A DNA stretch of 64,000 nt, taken from contig CM055102.1 in assembly GCA_029204225.1 (NCBI GenBank), positions 13,290,885 through 13,354,884 of the forward strand. The letters are read 5' to 3'. Origin of the DNA: Diphasiastrum complanatum. Its lineage: Eukaryota > Streptophyta > Lycopodiopsida > Lycopodiales > Lycopodiaceae. Shown here in pieces: positions 1 to 13,683 of this stretch. The translations under genes were made by a program, and so were the position numbers. Under the pieces are notes generated by a model. That model saw nothing but the letters and a program-made list of their open reading frames with translations. It ran no database searches and was not told the origin of the DNA. How positions within the stretch are numbered: the first letter of the stretch is position 1; the number at the start of each line of letters is the position of its first letter.

Positions 1-248
1 AAACTCAACTTACTTGACATCGACGTACTCGACTTTCTCAACATCAGCGTTTTCACTAACTCCATCAAGTTCAACTTTGTCGATTTACCTGACTTTGTCG
101 ACTTTCCACAACCATCAGCTAACAGACTTTTATCGTCTTTTTCCCATCACAAAAAAATCGATCCAAATAAACTGTCAGAAGACTTTATGGCAGTTTACCA
201 ACTTTATGGTAGTGTACATACATTTATTGTTACAAGGCAGTTGTAATA
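1..248. repeat. Partial copy of a copia LTR-like sequence
   Basis: This segment is a direct repeat of 578-803. Both contain the same ordered landmarks: TTACTTGACATCGA near the start, a run of GACTTTGTCGA-type words, CCCATCA followed by an A-rich stretch, GTCAGAAGACTTTATGGCAG and a shared end at GGCAGTTGTAATAA. The second copy lies inside an LTR that follows a polypurine tract, so this one is read as a partial, older copy of the same LTR cut by the left edge of the window. No coding potential was recognised; the 86-codon open frame here is low-complexity and not gene-like. Confidence 0.6.
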
Positions 249-299
249 ACACACCCAACGACAATTTATTGTGACAATAAAATCACAATAGCACTATCT

Positions 300-519
300 C
301 TAAATCTGAGATTTCATTTTTGAAGCAAACATATCGAAATCAGGTATCACTAATTTAGAGAGAAATTGCAAAGCAAGGAAGTGTCACTGGTTTATTGTAG
401 GACAAATCTTATGGCAACATATTGCTTCACAAAGGCTCTATCAAAAGAGCACCATCTCAGAGTTAACGACATGTTAAATCCGAAGATAAAATTTTTTCAA
501 GATCCACATTAAGGGGGAG
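300..519 (+). pseudogene. Ty1/copia pol 3' end (RNase H tail) and polypurine tract
   Basis: One plus frame reads FTKALSKEHHLRVNDM and ends at the TAA of 510-512. 'FTKALSK' followed by a short tail is the usual C-terminal end of copia polyproteins, just after RNase H. The stop is followed at once by the polypurine tract AAGGGGGAG (511-519) and then TGTTGG, the expected LTR start. Everything upstream in the polyprotein is missing, so this is a 3' fragment with no function of its own. Confidence 0.7.
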
Positions 520-1020
520 TGTTGGATTTCGATGCTCAGCCTGAAATCCACTGAATAATGAGCATCCTGAAAAATTTGTACAAACTCGACTTACTTGACA
601 TCGAAGTACTCAACATCAACGTAACGTTTTCACTAAATCCATCAAGTTCGACTTTGTCGATTTTCTAGCACCCATCAACTAACCGACTTTTATCAACTTT
701 TTCCCATCAGGAAAAAATTGATCCAAATAAATTGTCAGAAGACTTTATGGCAGTTTACCAACTATTGTACATACATTTATTGTTACAAGGCAGTTGTAAT
801 AAATAGCAGATAGCATTTAATGCTAAATAGATATTTAATAGACAAATATTTAGCAAGTAGACATTTTGTGATATAGAATCAATTGAGAATGCAGTAAGCT
901 GATCACTAACAATTCTTCTCACTAGAAGAATTTTTGTTGCCAGTGTTACTACACTCATCGAACATGTTGAATTGTACTCATTGTTGATATTAATTAGAGT
1001 GCAACATTTTGTCTCCACTA
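520..1020 (+). mobile_element. Copia 3' LTR
   Basis: The LTR starts with TGTTGGATTT directly after the polypurine tract. Its body contains the segment (578-803) that is also present at 1-248. The right edge is not certain: no clear terminal CA plus target-site duplication could be picked by eye, and 1020 is a rough limit before the sequence changes character. Confidence 0.5.
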
Positions 1021-1111
1021 CTGTTTTGTTCTATTGCGTTTATATTGATTTATTCATCTTGATTTTTGCTGCTAACTGATGTGCTTCTGATCCTACACCG
1101 CCCTCGCTCAA

Positions 1112-2041
<930 letters not shown>

Positions 2042-2529
2042 AGAAAACGACGGCAATTTTTCGGATTGCAACATGTTTGGTTGATGGTATTACTCTTGAT
2101 TCTTGACCAGATACTTCACCGACTATTTTAAATCTAAATATAGTAGTTTACATATTGTGAGTTTGGCAAAGATAATGAGATTTATCACGATTTTCCAAAA
2201 AGTCAATTTTTACTCTCGCCAAGCTGCAAAAACCCTATTTTTTGTCAAAAAGAACCTTCGCCAGTTCTACCATAAAATATTTGTGTCAGATTTATCCATT
2301 GTAAAATCGACGAAGGTTAATTTTATCATATTTGTCAATAAATAGCCAAATCAATGATTTTTTTTTTTCCAAAAAAAACAGTAAAGAACCTTCTCCGAGT
2401 CTAGTTTCGCCAAGGAAACCTTCGCCAATACTATTTTTAGGTTCTGATTTACCATATCTAACCACTATCAAATTTTTGATCCATTCTGACGAAAATTTTG
2501 AAAAATCTTTATTTTTAGGGTCGATCACT

Positions 2530-4244
<1,715 letters not shown>

Positions 4245-4593
4245 GGTTCTTACATAAGGATTAGAATGGCACGGATCTGCCCTGATACCTTGTAAAAACC
4301 AAGAAAACCTCATCAATAAAATGAAACCTATCTGATACAAGGATCCAAAAAACCACGGGGTGGATATGGGGCTACGATAAACGAAAGTTTAATCGTAGTT
4401 ACACTATTCAACCATGGCTTGTGATAATTTATTACCCATTTGGTTGTCATATCAGTGTATGGTGAGATACGATTGGAAAGCATGGATATGCTCAGGAGTA
4501 TGGACAGTAGTGCGTGATGTTTCTTAAGTCACATGGGTTAGAATAGCATGGATTTGCTCTGACACCGGCACACGTGTTCACACCATGGCTGTT
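4245..4593 (+). repeat. Left arm of a ~350-bp inverted repeat pair
   Basis: The reverse complement of 7156-7506 matches this block along its whole length with scattered substitutions. Shared landmarks in order are GTTCTTACATAAGGATTAG, GATACCTTGTAAAAACC, CTCATCAATAAAATGAAACC, GATACAAGGATCC, GGTAATAAATTATCACAAGCC on the complementary strand and CCGGCACACGT. The block itself contains repeated words of the form AGCATGGATTTGCTCTGACACC. About 2.56 kb separates the arms. Confidence 0.85.
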
Positions 4594-5059
4594 AGTGATA
4601 AGCAATATATACGGTGAAAACTTTTCATATTTGTACTATAAAAAAATTAAACTGATACAGATTAATGTCCAAAAACTGATCAGCATGGCACTCGTCCTGA
4701 TACGGTAACAGAGGGGCTTGGCCTATCGCTATAAAATCATCTTTATGTTTGGGAAGACTGGACTATGTTTTAAAATGCTATTTATGCTGATGAGTAGTAT
4801 AACTTCTTTTGGAATGGATAACAACTAACGCTCAGCTATGACACCTATCTTCCCCATTGTACTAACTCGTGCGGTTTTGTGTTGTGGGATGGTGGCAGGT
4901 ATCAGCTGGATGTTTTGAGAGTGGTTATGCTATATGGTGCTTTACTGTACTGTATTTTACTTTTCAGCTTTACTGTACCTTGTTGGTTTATGAATAAAGG
5001 CTTCAAAGGGTTTGGTCTTGCTTTGTCAAGAGGAACTATGTGAAATTGTGTATCTCTCT

Positions 5060-5073
5060 CCCCCCCCCCCCCC
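5060..5073 (+). repeat. Poly-C run
   Basis: Fourteen C residues in a row. They lie below a minus-strand copia fragment, where a G-rich polypurine tract would be expected on the other strand, but no adjacent LTR start could be confirmed. Confidence 0.9.
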
Positions 5074-5359
5074 TTCATGAGTCGAAATCGCAAGTATAGA
5101 TCGCATGGGTTGACTTGCGGTGTTCCGGTAGTGTCTCGACGGTATGTCCAATTCGCATAGTGACTGCAGGCTGGACTCCTACGATGTGGTTGCGGTGCCT
5201 CGGCGGTGTCTTGTAGTGCATTAGGCGGAGCCTTGGTGGTACGTGGTGCCTTGGGTGGTGCAGTTGCGATCAAAGCCTATTGGGCTTTTGCATGTATTTA
5301 TGCAAACTAGTCACAATATACGAAGGCTTTGACATTAGAAAACTTTAGTTTCTTCGGCT

Positions 5360-5940
5360 ACCTCTCAAAGTGAGGTATTCTTGTTCATTCCAGGCTTGCT
5401 CTCTGCCTTTCAAACATTGTCTTATCCAAAGGCTTTGTGAATGTGTCATCTACCAACATCTTCAGGTTGTCTCTCTCAACTAGATCCCTGATTAGGTGAT
5501 ACTTAATCGCGATGTAGACGTATTATTCATGTAGAGAATCACGGCTCATCAGTGTTCTCTCCCAGTCCATCTAGGAATTGTTTGAGCCATGTCAGCTCAT
5601 TAGCCATCCTGGCCGCAACAACGTATTTTGCCTCACAAGATGATTGGGCAGTTATGGTCTGCTTCTTGCTGACCCAAAGAACAACTACATTTGTGCTATA
5701 GTGCATCCTCCAAAGACGCTCTTATAGTCGTCTTTCATGGATGCCCAATTTGCATCACTATAGGACTTCACCTGAAATCGAGAATAGCAAAGTTCATAGT
5801 CCTTTGTATATTGAAGGTACTGTAGGATCATCTTGGCAAATTTTCAGTGTACAGGTCCTGGATTAATATTAAATTGGCTCAGTCTGAACACTGTGTAGGC
5901 AATGCCTGACCTTGTATAATCTACCAAGTACGTCTGGAAA
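5360..5940 (-). pseudogene. Ty1/copia RNase H fragment
   Basis: Read on the minus strand, the region contains LVDDTFTKPLDKTMFERQR (about 5398-5455) and, upstream of it, SKKQTITAQSSCEAKYV (about 5610-5670). These are the C-terminal end and the SSCEAEY-type block of copia RNase H. Several stops and frame changes interrupt it. The region just below (about 5100-5330) has weak similarity to the LTR-like sequence at 35.2-35.65 kb (GACTCCT and GGTGCC words), so both may come from one copia family. Confidence 0.75.
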
Positions 5941-6590
5941 CCAAGAGTCCAGACATTTTGCGAGTAAATCAATTGCGAGTTTTGCTCCAAAAGTATCGAT
6001 CATGCCAACCAATCTTTCTTGGAATATATTTTTTCAAAACACTCAAGATAATGTATATTTTTCCAACTTCTCACCTTGCTAATTTTTTTGTCTCAATTTT
6101 CTTAACTTAATCAAGTGGGTAGCCAGTAAGGATGGTAGATGTAATCTAAGAAATGTTAAAAAAATTTAAGTCTATTTATACTATAATACAAGTATAAAAA
6201 ATTATCATGGGCCATTCTTGGTCAGAGACCATAATCCATAAGCACCTAACCAACAAGGAGCCCTTTTTTGAATTCATGATCATGCTTCCAAGAGGTTGCT
6301 TAGTAGAGAAATTAAACTAAAGAATAGAGCAAAAATCAAATGATTAGTGACATTTCATCTACAAAACCAAAATCATGGTTTATTAAATTTGTGGGTTGAT
6401 AAAATATGCAACAGGTCCCATTTGTGATCCATGCTCAATAGCATCCATGCCAAATTCGAACTACAATATCATATGCATGAACACTATTAGGGCCTATTTT
6501 GACAGGGGGTTGGTCCAGCCAAAATGTCCTAAAAGGGTCAAGGGGCCCCACCTTTAATGGCGATTCGGCCCTACGTGAGCAACAGAGGAT
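5941..6590. other. Non-coding stretch, no gene seen
   Basis: AT-rich sequence with no convincing frame on either strand. It separates the copia fragment from the possible reverse-transcriptase remnant. Confidence 0.4.
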
Positions 6591-6659
6591 TTGCCACTTC
6601 CAACCTTGATGGCCTTCTCTATTGCCCCGTGCTCCCCACCCGATGAGAGTTTTCCAGGC

Positions 6660-7156
6660 TCTCAGAGATACGTTGCAAGGAGGGGATGCTGTCACTTTTG
6701 GTGCAATGATTCACAAAATAAGCATGTATCCACATTTAGGATACCCTTGTATGTTTTTGCCTTAAGGCCTGTACCTTCCTTGAGGAATGGTGACAGCATA
6801 CCAAGAGCTCCTGTTAGGAATTTTGCAAGTTTAGTAAAGCATCAATCATGTGCATTGGCAATCCATCTAAAAGATTCCTTCTGGGCTTTGTATGTACAAA
6901 GTAGATATGGCAAAGAGTCGTTCCCTATGAAGATGTTGGGTAAGGATCCATTGAGTTTTTCCATGACATAAGTGATAGTTTCCGTAACTGAGTTTTTTTT
7001 ATCATTAGGAAAGAGGCTGAACTCAGGACTACTGAGTCTATCCAAGGCAAGTTTTTGTACAAGGAATTTACAAATGAAACTTGGATTGTGTTGCGCCTTG
7101 TCAATGCCATTGATGTAGAGTAGATTTGTGAGCCATAATTTTTCATTTTTAGCTCT
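6660..7156 (-). pseudogene. Unrecognised broken ORF, possibly reverse-transcriptase-related
   Basis: On the minus strand a frame opens near 7165 and reads through one stop at 6842-6844 in the same frame to about 6690, so the original ORF was longer. The frame includes KESFRWIANAHD, then a stop, then CFTKLAKFLTGALGMLS. A pattern of F-R-W/P-I followed by a T-K-L-A-K-F-L block is reminiscent of the finger region of unusual reverse transcriptases such as Penelope-like elements, but the palm motif with the catalytic aspartates was not found. The family call is only a suggestion. The ORF lies between the two inverted ~350-bp arms. Confidence 0.3.
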
Positions 7157-7506
7157 AACAGCCAATGGTGTGAATACGTGTGCCGGTGTCAGGGCAAATT
7201 CATGCTATTCTAACTCGTGTGACTTAAGAAACGTCACGCACTACTGTCCATACTCCTGAGCATATCCATGCTTTCCAGTCGTATCTCACCATACACTAAT
7301 ATGACAACTAAATGGGTAATAAATTATCACAAGCCATGGTTGAATAGTGTAACTACAATTAAACTTTCGTTTATCGTAGCCCCATATTCACCCCATAGTT
7401 TTTTGGATCCTTGTATCAGATAGGTTTCATTTTATTGATGAGGTTTTCATGGTTTTTACAAGGTATCAGGACAGATCCGTGCCATTCTAATCCTTATGTA
7501 AGAACA
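7156..7506 (-). repeat. Right arm of the ~350-bp inverted repeat pair
   Basis: Reverse-complement partner of 4245-4593. It ends on the right at the complement of GTTCTTACATAAGG and on the left at the complement of CACACCATTGGCTGTTAG. The pair brackets a copia fragment and a broken ORF of unknown type. Confidence 0.85.
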
Positions 7507-7790
7507 CTTAGAATTTGCTTTGCACAAGAACACAGATTATGCTACACAGTAACACAGACAAAAAACACTCTCCACAGCAAGCTCACATAGCAACTGTATT
7601 TCTCAAAATGAAATTACACTGTACATATAGTTGTTCACTCAGGCAACCCATGCATGACCCAGGTTGTCGTTGGCGGGATGCGTGTCCCGTCAACTTGCCT
7701 TGTGGCAAGGCCAACTGATCCTTATCCACTAATAGGACCCACAGTACAGTAACACAATGATTCTACTTTAATTCTAACTCTCTCCCTTAA
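7507..7790 (-). mobile_element. 3' LTR remnant and polypurine tract of the 7.5-11 kb copia element
   Basis: On the minus strand, pol is followed by AAGGGAGAG (about 7783-7791), a copia-type polypurine tract. Then comes AGTTAGAATTAAAG, close to the usual TGTTAGAAT start of the LTR. The LTR is cut short by the inverted-repeat arm at 7506, so its far end is missing. Confidence 0.5.
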
Positions 7791-7833
7791 AGTAGAGTCT
7801 ACTTTTCATACAGTCATATACATAGCTTTGAAG

Positions 7834-8148
7834 TCAACAAACTTTAAGTACATAAAGCTTTGATCTAAACTTATCAAACTTTTCTCCAGTAAGTGGATTA
7901 GTGAAAATATCAGCTAGTTGTTCTTCTGTGCTACAATGAACAACATGAATTTCACGACTCAGCAGTCTCTCACGTATAAAGTGATACTGAATCTCAATGT
8001 GTTTAGTTCTCGCATGGAACACTGGATTCTTTGCTAGTTGAATGCCACTCTGACTGTCGCTATGTAAAGTCGTGGGATTTTTCTGCTTCATGCCAACTTC
8101 TTCCAAGATTTGTCTCAACCATATAGCTTCATGTGCTGCACTACACAT
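7834..8148 (-). pseudogene. Ty1/copia RNase H segment
   Basis: The minus frame encodes about 104 residues that match the end of copia pol. They include AAHEAIWLRQILEE, the block LHSDSQSGIQLAKNPVFH, the HIEIQYHFIRE block and a final QLADIFTNPLTGEKF. 'DIFTxPL' marks the polyprotein C terminus. It is separated from the reverse transcriptase ORF by a gap (8149-8581) in which the frame is broken, so the polyprotein is not intact. Confidence 0.85.
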
Positions 8149-8581
8149 TGCCTTATACTCTGCTTCTGTGGTGGAAAGAGCAATTGTATTTTGCTTCTTA
8201 CTAGACCAGAAAAAGCAACTACCACAAAACTAGAATGCATACCATGTGGTGGATCTATGATCATCATAGTCACCTCCCCAATCCGCATCCACATAGCCAC
8301 ACAACTCAGGTAAACCATCATGCTTCTTGTAAATCAAGCCACACTCTGAAGTGCCTTTCACATAGCACAAATGTGTTTAGCTGTCTTCCAATGAGTTTTT
8401 GTAGGTGCTGCCATAAACTGACTTATAAGCCAACAACATAGCATATATCTGGTATAGTCGTGGTAAGATAAATCAAGCTCCCTATTAACTGTCTATACAG
8501 TGTAGCATCAAATGGCTGTGACTCATCAAGCTTAGAAAGCTTTTTACCTGGTTCAATAGGAGTGTTTACTGGTTTGCAATC

Positions 8582-9994
8582 CTACAACCTAAAACTGTGC
8601 AGCAACTCTTTGACATACTTCACTTGTGTTAAACCCACTTCATGTCCTTTTTGCCACACTTCTACTCCACGACAGTAATGCATTAGGCTGAGATCTGTCA
8701 TGTCGAATTGTTCCATGAGGTCTTTCTTGATCATGTCTATCATCTCTTGATTATTTCCCATAATAATCAAGTCATCAACATAAAGAGCAATCAAAGCAAC
8801 CATACCATTAAAGCATAAGACATATAGATTTGGATTAGAATGTGTTCTCACCATCCCCTTTGAATGAAAGTAGGCATCAATCCTGCTATACCACACATGT
8901 GGTGCTTGTTTAAGACCATAAAGCGCTTTCTTCAAGCGACATACTTTATTTTCCTTTCCCTTCGCTACAAAGCCTTCAGGTTGATCCATGAACACTTCTT
9001 CTTCTAACTCACCATTTAGAAAAGCAGATTTCACATCCATCTGATGCAAAGGCCAACCAAAATGTGAAGCTAAAGCAACAAGTAGATGTAGAGTATTCCA
9101 CTTACAAACCGGCGCAAAGGTCCCCTCATAGTCGATGCCTTTAGTTTGTGCGTACCCTTTGATCACCAATCTTGCCTTGTGCTTTGCTATACTTCCATCT
9201 GCATGGTACTTAATCCTGTATACCCATTTGCAACCAATGGGTTTCTTGCCAACTGGTGGTTCTAGTAAGTCCCATGTACTATGCTTAGCAATTGACTCCA
9301 TCTCCTCTCCCATGGCCTTGACCCAAATGCCATCATCCTTCGCTTCACCATAAGTCGAAGGTTCTTTGCTTTCAATAATACTAGATAAGAGAGCATAATT
9401 TGCTTCATACCTTTCAGGTAGTGTCTTATCACTTGTTGATCTTTGTAGCTCTCCCTGGCTAGATGATCCTGGAAAGTCATCTATGTCGCGGCTCTCCAAC
9501 AGTCTATCAAACCACTTAGGGAGCTTCCTGTCAGGTGATCGGCTTCTTGGTGAAAATGTATCCCACGGTACATCCTTCTCCTTGTGTTTGTCACCTGCAA
9601 CTTCAATCGTTCTTGCACCAAAAGGTTTGTCCCTACCTCTCCAACCTGTCTCTTGAGGTTGAGTACTAGTATCTTGAGATGTATCCTCATGCTCATCACT
9701 CGGAAGGTCAATGAATGGATCATCATCAGGCGGTATCCTCACTATACCATGTTTTCCACTGGATGTGTCTATCTTCTCAGCATCCTCATCTTCATACATC
9801 TTGGATTTATCAAAGATAACATCACGGCTTATATGGATTTTGTTTTCCACTAGATCAAAACATCTATAGCCCTTCACACGATCATCGTAGCACTTGATAG
9901 CTTTTACATCAAGTTTATGTCTCTCTTCCTTAGGAATGTGTACAAAGGCCTTACATCCAAAGATTCGCAAGTGGTTCACCTTTGGCTTCTTCAT
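8582..9994 (-). pseudogene. Ty1/copia integrase C-terminus plus reverse transcriptase
   Basis: 470 codons on the minus strand. Residues 1-75 carry the end of integrase (VNHLRIFGCKAFVHIP). Next is an acidic, Ser-rich linker, and from about 225 the reverse transcriptase begins: GCKWVYRIKYHADGSIAKHK, ARLVIKGYAQ, HQMDVKSAFLNGELEEEVFM, ALYGLKQAPHVWY and the catalytic box ALYVDDLIIMG near residue 415. All expected RT blocks are present in order. The frame ends at a stop before the last RT blocks, and integrase upstream is split off by a stop around 9995-10006. A recently decayed but non-functional copy. Confidence 0.9.
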
Positions 9995-10006
9995 CCTGAA
10001 TGCTTC

Positions 10007-10792
10007 CTAAGGTGTTATCTTTGGTATGGCAATGGTAGGACTTCTATTTTGAAGATAGACTGCCGTACTACATGCTTCTGACCAAAAATCTTTTGGTAGT
10101 TTCATCTCAGCTAGCATAGATCTAGCACTTTCCACAATCGTACGATTCTTGCACTCAGCTACACCATTGAGAGCAGGAGTATGAGCTTGCGTAAATTGTC
10201 TTTTAATCCCACATTGATCACAAAGATGATTGAAGTCATTAGACTTGTACTCACCTCCACTATCTGATCTTAGGACTTTGATCTTCCTACCTGTCTGATT
10301 TTCGACCAATGTTTTGAAGCTCTTGAAGTTATCAAATGCATCTGATTTATTTTTCAAGAAATAGATCCACGTCTTACATGACATATCATCAATAAAGGTC
10401 ATGAAATAGAAGGCTTTACCTAAGGACATGGTCCTCATAGGCCCGCATAAACCTGTGTGGATTAAATCCAGGATGTTCTTTGCTCTTGCAACACCCCCTT
10501 TATTGAACTTCTCTCGATGCTGCTTTTCATATACATAGGATTCGCACATCGATTTCAAGTGATCTTTTATGGTAGGCAATCTTGTTACCATCTCCAATGT
10601 TCTCATCAAACTTAGGCTTCCCAAGTTTAAGTGACCAAGCCTCTTATGCCACATCTCAGTTTGCGATGGAGTGGATGATACAAGTCCATGTTGCCCCTTA
10701 ATTGTAGCATTCAACCTGTACAATTTTGTATTGGGCTTCTTACTCCATCCGCAATAACTTTGAACTTTTGGTTCACATCCTTCACAAAGCAA
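10007..10792 (-). pseudogene. Ty1/copia GAG-pre-integrase and integrase core
   Basis: 261 codons on the minus strand. The pre-integrase block MWHKRLGHLNLGSLSLM is followed by a zinc-binding region in which the usual CxxC reads CESYVYEKQH, so one of the paired cysteines is lost (CxxC changed to CxxY). The core follows with FIDDMSCKTWIYFLK and LRSDSGGEYKSNDF, which carry catalytic Asp residues, and a HTPALNGVAECKNRTI block in which the usual N-G-V-A-E-R has C instead of R. The copy is decaying. Confidence 0.85.
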
Positions 10793-10795
10793 CGA

Positions 10796-10984
10796 TCATG
10801 GGCGAATTCTACTTTCAACTTTTAAACAATATTGACTCCAACATAAAGTAGATTTTTCTTGAACCAATCCTATCATAATTCCAAGTTCAGATGTTAAGCT
10901 CAATAACTTGAAGTCATTGAAGACTTGGCCATCTTCAACAACTTCCACAAAATTAACATTTCGAACAAGTCTACAAGAATACAC
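10796..10984 (-). pseudogene. Upstream remnant of the same copia polyprotein
   Basis: A 62-codon minus-strand frame directly upstream of the pre-integrase ORF, reading FKLLSLTSELGIMI and similar. It is consistent with the protease-to-integrase linker of copia pol but has no diagnostic motif. Gag, protease and the 5' LTR were not found above 10990, so the element is truncated at its 5' end. Confidence 0.4.
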
Positions 10985-11040
10985 TATTTTTCGACAGTCT
11001 ACAGAAATATATTATGTTCTCAACACCTTTGGTTTTTTCA

Positions 11041-11195
11041 CATTTTTTCGAAAAATACGAAGAGAGAGAAAATTTCCGAAGGTCATATACTTTCATGAGT
11101 TAAACTATTTTCAAGACATCTTCGCCTTTTTTAAGGGCACCTCCGACTTTTTGCGAAAAATGCAAAGAGAGAGAGAAATCCCGAAGGTCGTCTAA
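11041..11195 (+). repeat. Diverged direct repeat, about 105-bp period
   Basis: TTTTTCGAAAAATACGAAGA with the following GAGAGAAAATTTCCGAAGGTC (from about 11045) recurs as TTTTTGCGAAAAATGCAAAG with GAGAGAGAAATCCCGAAGGTC (from about 11149). The two lie in the same orientation. No coding function is apparent. Confidence 0.6.
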
Positions 11196-11499
11196 AATAA
11201 ACGAGGAACGTTTTAGCAACGTCCTCGTCCGCGTCAATGATACTTATTTATTGACCGTATATACTATGTACAGTTGCACAAAAGCCATATACTTCCAAGT
11301 ACAACAGCTTTCCTAATTAGATGACAAGCATTCAATGTAATTAATACACGGATGGAATCTACAAATAGATCATCCAAGCACAGATTGTTGGTTACTCCGT
11401 CCACGAGACATATTATTTGAGCCTCCCAATTACGCCGTCATTTTTTATTGTAATTGCTAGTTGTATTGTGCTTCAGTGTAATATAACATTAGCACGTTT

Positions 11500-11710
11500 T
11501 TATTTGTGTACAACGTAGATGAATGCTTGTTGTGATTGAATGCACTTTCATCGTTGTTTGATCACGCTTGCTTACTCACTCTGATCAGAATATGGACATC
11601 TATGACTCCTCAGTTTCTGATCAGACGATGGCTGTCTTTGATGCTTGAGGAACTCGTGACATCATACTGCTCTTCCATTTATTTCGGAACCATACTTCAT
11701 ATTGAATCTG
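11500..11710 (+). mobile_element. Solo LTR fragment related to the LTR at 34.7-35.0 kb
   Basis: The reverse complement of about 34770-34945 aligns here: CAACGTAGATG, TTACTCACTCTGATCAGA (TCACTCACTCTGACAGATCA in the partner), ACATCTATGACTCCT and TCTGATCAGACGATGG versus TCTGATCAGAGAATTG. No coding sequence of that copia element is present nearby, so this is an isolated, diverged LTR piece. Confidence 0.6.
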
Positions 11711-11819
11711 ATTTCAAGTAATACCACACACAAACCATTTCTAATCTCTCTGGTGGACTGTACTCTTGCTTTTGAGAGTATGAATTAGTTTTTAAGATCC
11801 TGTTGGGCAATTAGAACAC

Positions 11820-13683
11820 CTAAAGCTATGACTAGAAAAAATATGGGCTAGCTTGGAGGTACACACATATTGGCGATCATGATGGAAGTGCGAGGTGGTG
11901 CAAGTTGGAAGCCATTGGGCAAGATAGTGAACTTGCATTAGACGAACTGTGTGTGGGACACATGGAGAATGAAGAATGGGTCAGTAATCACACTTTGGAT
12001 GCTCTTGGTGAGTAGTAAGTGTGATGATTTTGTGATTTTGCAGTTCGTAAGTCAATTTTGATAAAGTCAAATTAGCTGTGGAGCAGTCTATCATGTTTGT
12101 CATCAAGAGATACACTTCAACTGCCAGGCTGGGTAAGTCAAGTCAACTTGCCATATCAGTATTGCATCAGGGATGCAAATTCCAGTTCAAATCATTTGGT
12201 TTGGGCCATGGTAGATCTCACAGGTTCACTTGGAGGGATATTGGCATGTCACGTCATGTGAGGGACTTGATGGTGGCTTTGGAGTTCATATCTCAATGTA
12301 TTCTCAGGAAATGGTTTGGAATCATTCACATGAGCAGCTTGGAGCTAGCTTGCGGGAATACAGGTGGGCACTATAGGGTAGATGCTCAGATCTTCAAGAT
12401 CAGGGATGACATTGGGATGCCTGATAGGGATAGGACTGTAGGATGACATGATGATCATCAGAGGGCAAATATTTCATATTGGACTTGAGTCTTTGGATGG
12501 ACGGGACTTACATGGGTGATTTATGATGGAATCAGGAAGCCACAAACGCAAATGAGAAAAGCATGAAGCTTTGAGAGCCAGCTCTAGGTTGGAGAGCTGA
12601 TGGAGATCACACAGTTGGATGTGATCGAAGGGCAAACACTATGATGAGTATTTTGCTAGAGATATACTGGAGGGGACACTAATGGCGAGGACTTCATAAT
12701 GAGGAAGTCACTCAAAGCCATATACCTCAGTACGATCAAGGAGACATTGGTCTCAGGATCCCATGAGCAGCGGCGACTCATGGATGAGCTTGCGTTGGCA
12801 TGGTGTCAAGTGGCGCATATCCAGGGAGAGCGAGCGACACTGCTAGGAGCAGGTGATGCTTCGGCGATCGGCTTGGATAGCAGGATGGTGACCTAGGGAC
12901 GGGTCAGGCCTTCTTGGAGGTAGGTGGCATAGAGTGTACCTGGGGTGGTACACGAGGTGATGTGGATCCAACATGCCCATGGTTGTGAGTCAACATTGAT
13001 GGAGATGGTTGCTTAGGGAGTGACAATTGATACTTTGGCGAGTACTGGTCAAATCAAAGTTGGCCATGTCAAGCATGTAAAGTTGAGCCTACATGGGATA
13101 TAGGACAGTCAAATCATCATCAGTATCTTTGGAGATGGGCGAGCTACTCATGTATAGCCTATGGTGAGTTTTGCATACATTCATTCATTGAGTCCTTGGT
13201 AGACTCTTGTGTTTGGATCATGGGTAATGGATGGAAATCAGCTTTCAAGACTTATTGGATAGATGGATATGCTTGGACATGAGGGCATCTTGGTTACAGC
13301 TGCGGGCCATGGTTGAGGACCTGATTTGGAGACCAGTGGTGTAGCAGTGGACCTACAGGTGATAGGTGCTAGTACGACATGGTACCACAGTTTGTGCAAG
13401 CCTGGTCATGTATTTGATGTATTCGTGTTGGTTCGCATGAATGTGTGCTTGCATGTTATCTTGTCACGAGAGTCTAGATCTGAGTCAGAGTTGTATGTGT
13501 TTATGCATTTGCTACAATGAAACAAAGTAGTCCTTTGTTGCATGATACTTTGTGTGCCAAACCTGGTGGTTTGATGGTGTGCTTGAGTGTGAGTCAAGTA
13601 CAGGGTAGCAGAGATATGCATAACATTTTTTGGACACTCCAAACACTGCTACAATATATCTCTTTACTCCTGTCACATTTGAG
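11820..13683 (+). other. Decayed internal region of an LTR element, no recognisable protein
   Basis: The stretch ends in a polypurine tract and LTR start at 13684-13700, so it should be the inside of a copia-type element. The only open frames are 12078-12446 (122 codons) and 12699-12896 (65 codons), and neither has a recognisable motif. No GAG zinc knuckle, protease, integrase or RT block was found. It may be a non-autonomous large retrotransposon derivative or a strongly decayed gag region. Confidence 0.4.

Noticed and set aside
4902-5273. 123-codon minus frame rich in Pro, Ala and Thr
   Set aside because: It runs through a poly-C tract and LTR-like sequence, has no domain, and resembles the non-coding LTR-like region at 35.2-35.6 kb.
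12078-12446. 122-codon plus frame
   Set aside because: No motif recognised, no splice or promoter context, and it lies inside an LTR element upstream of a polypurine tract. Kept only as part of the decayed internal region.
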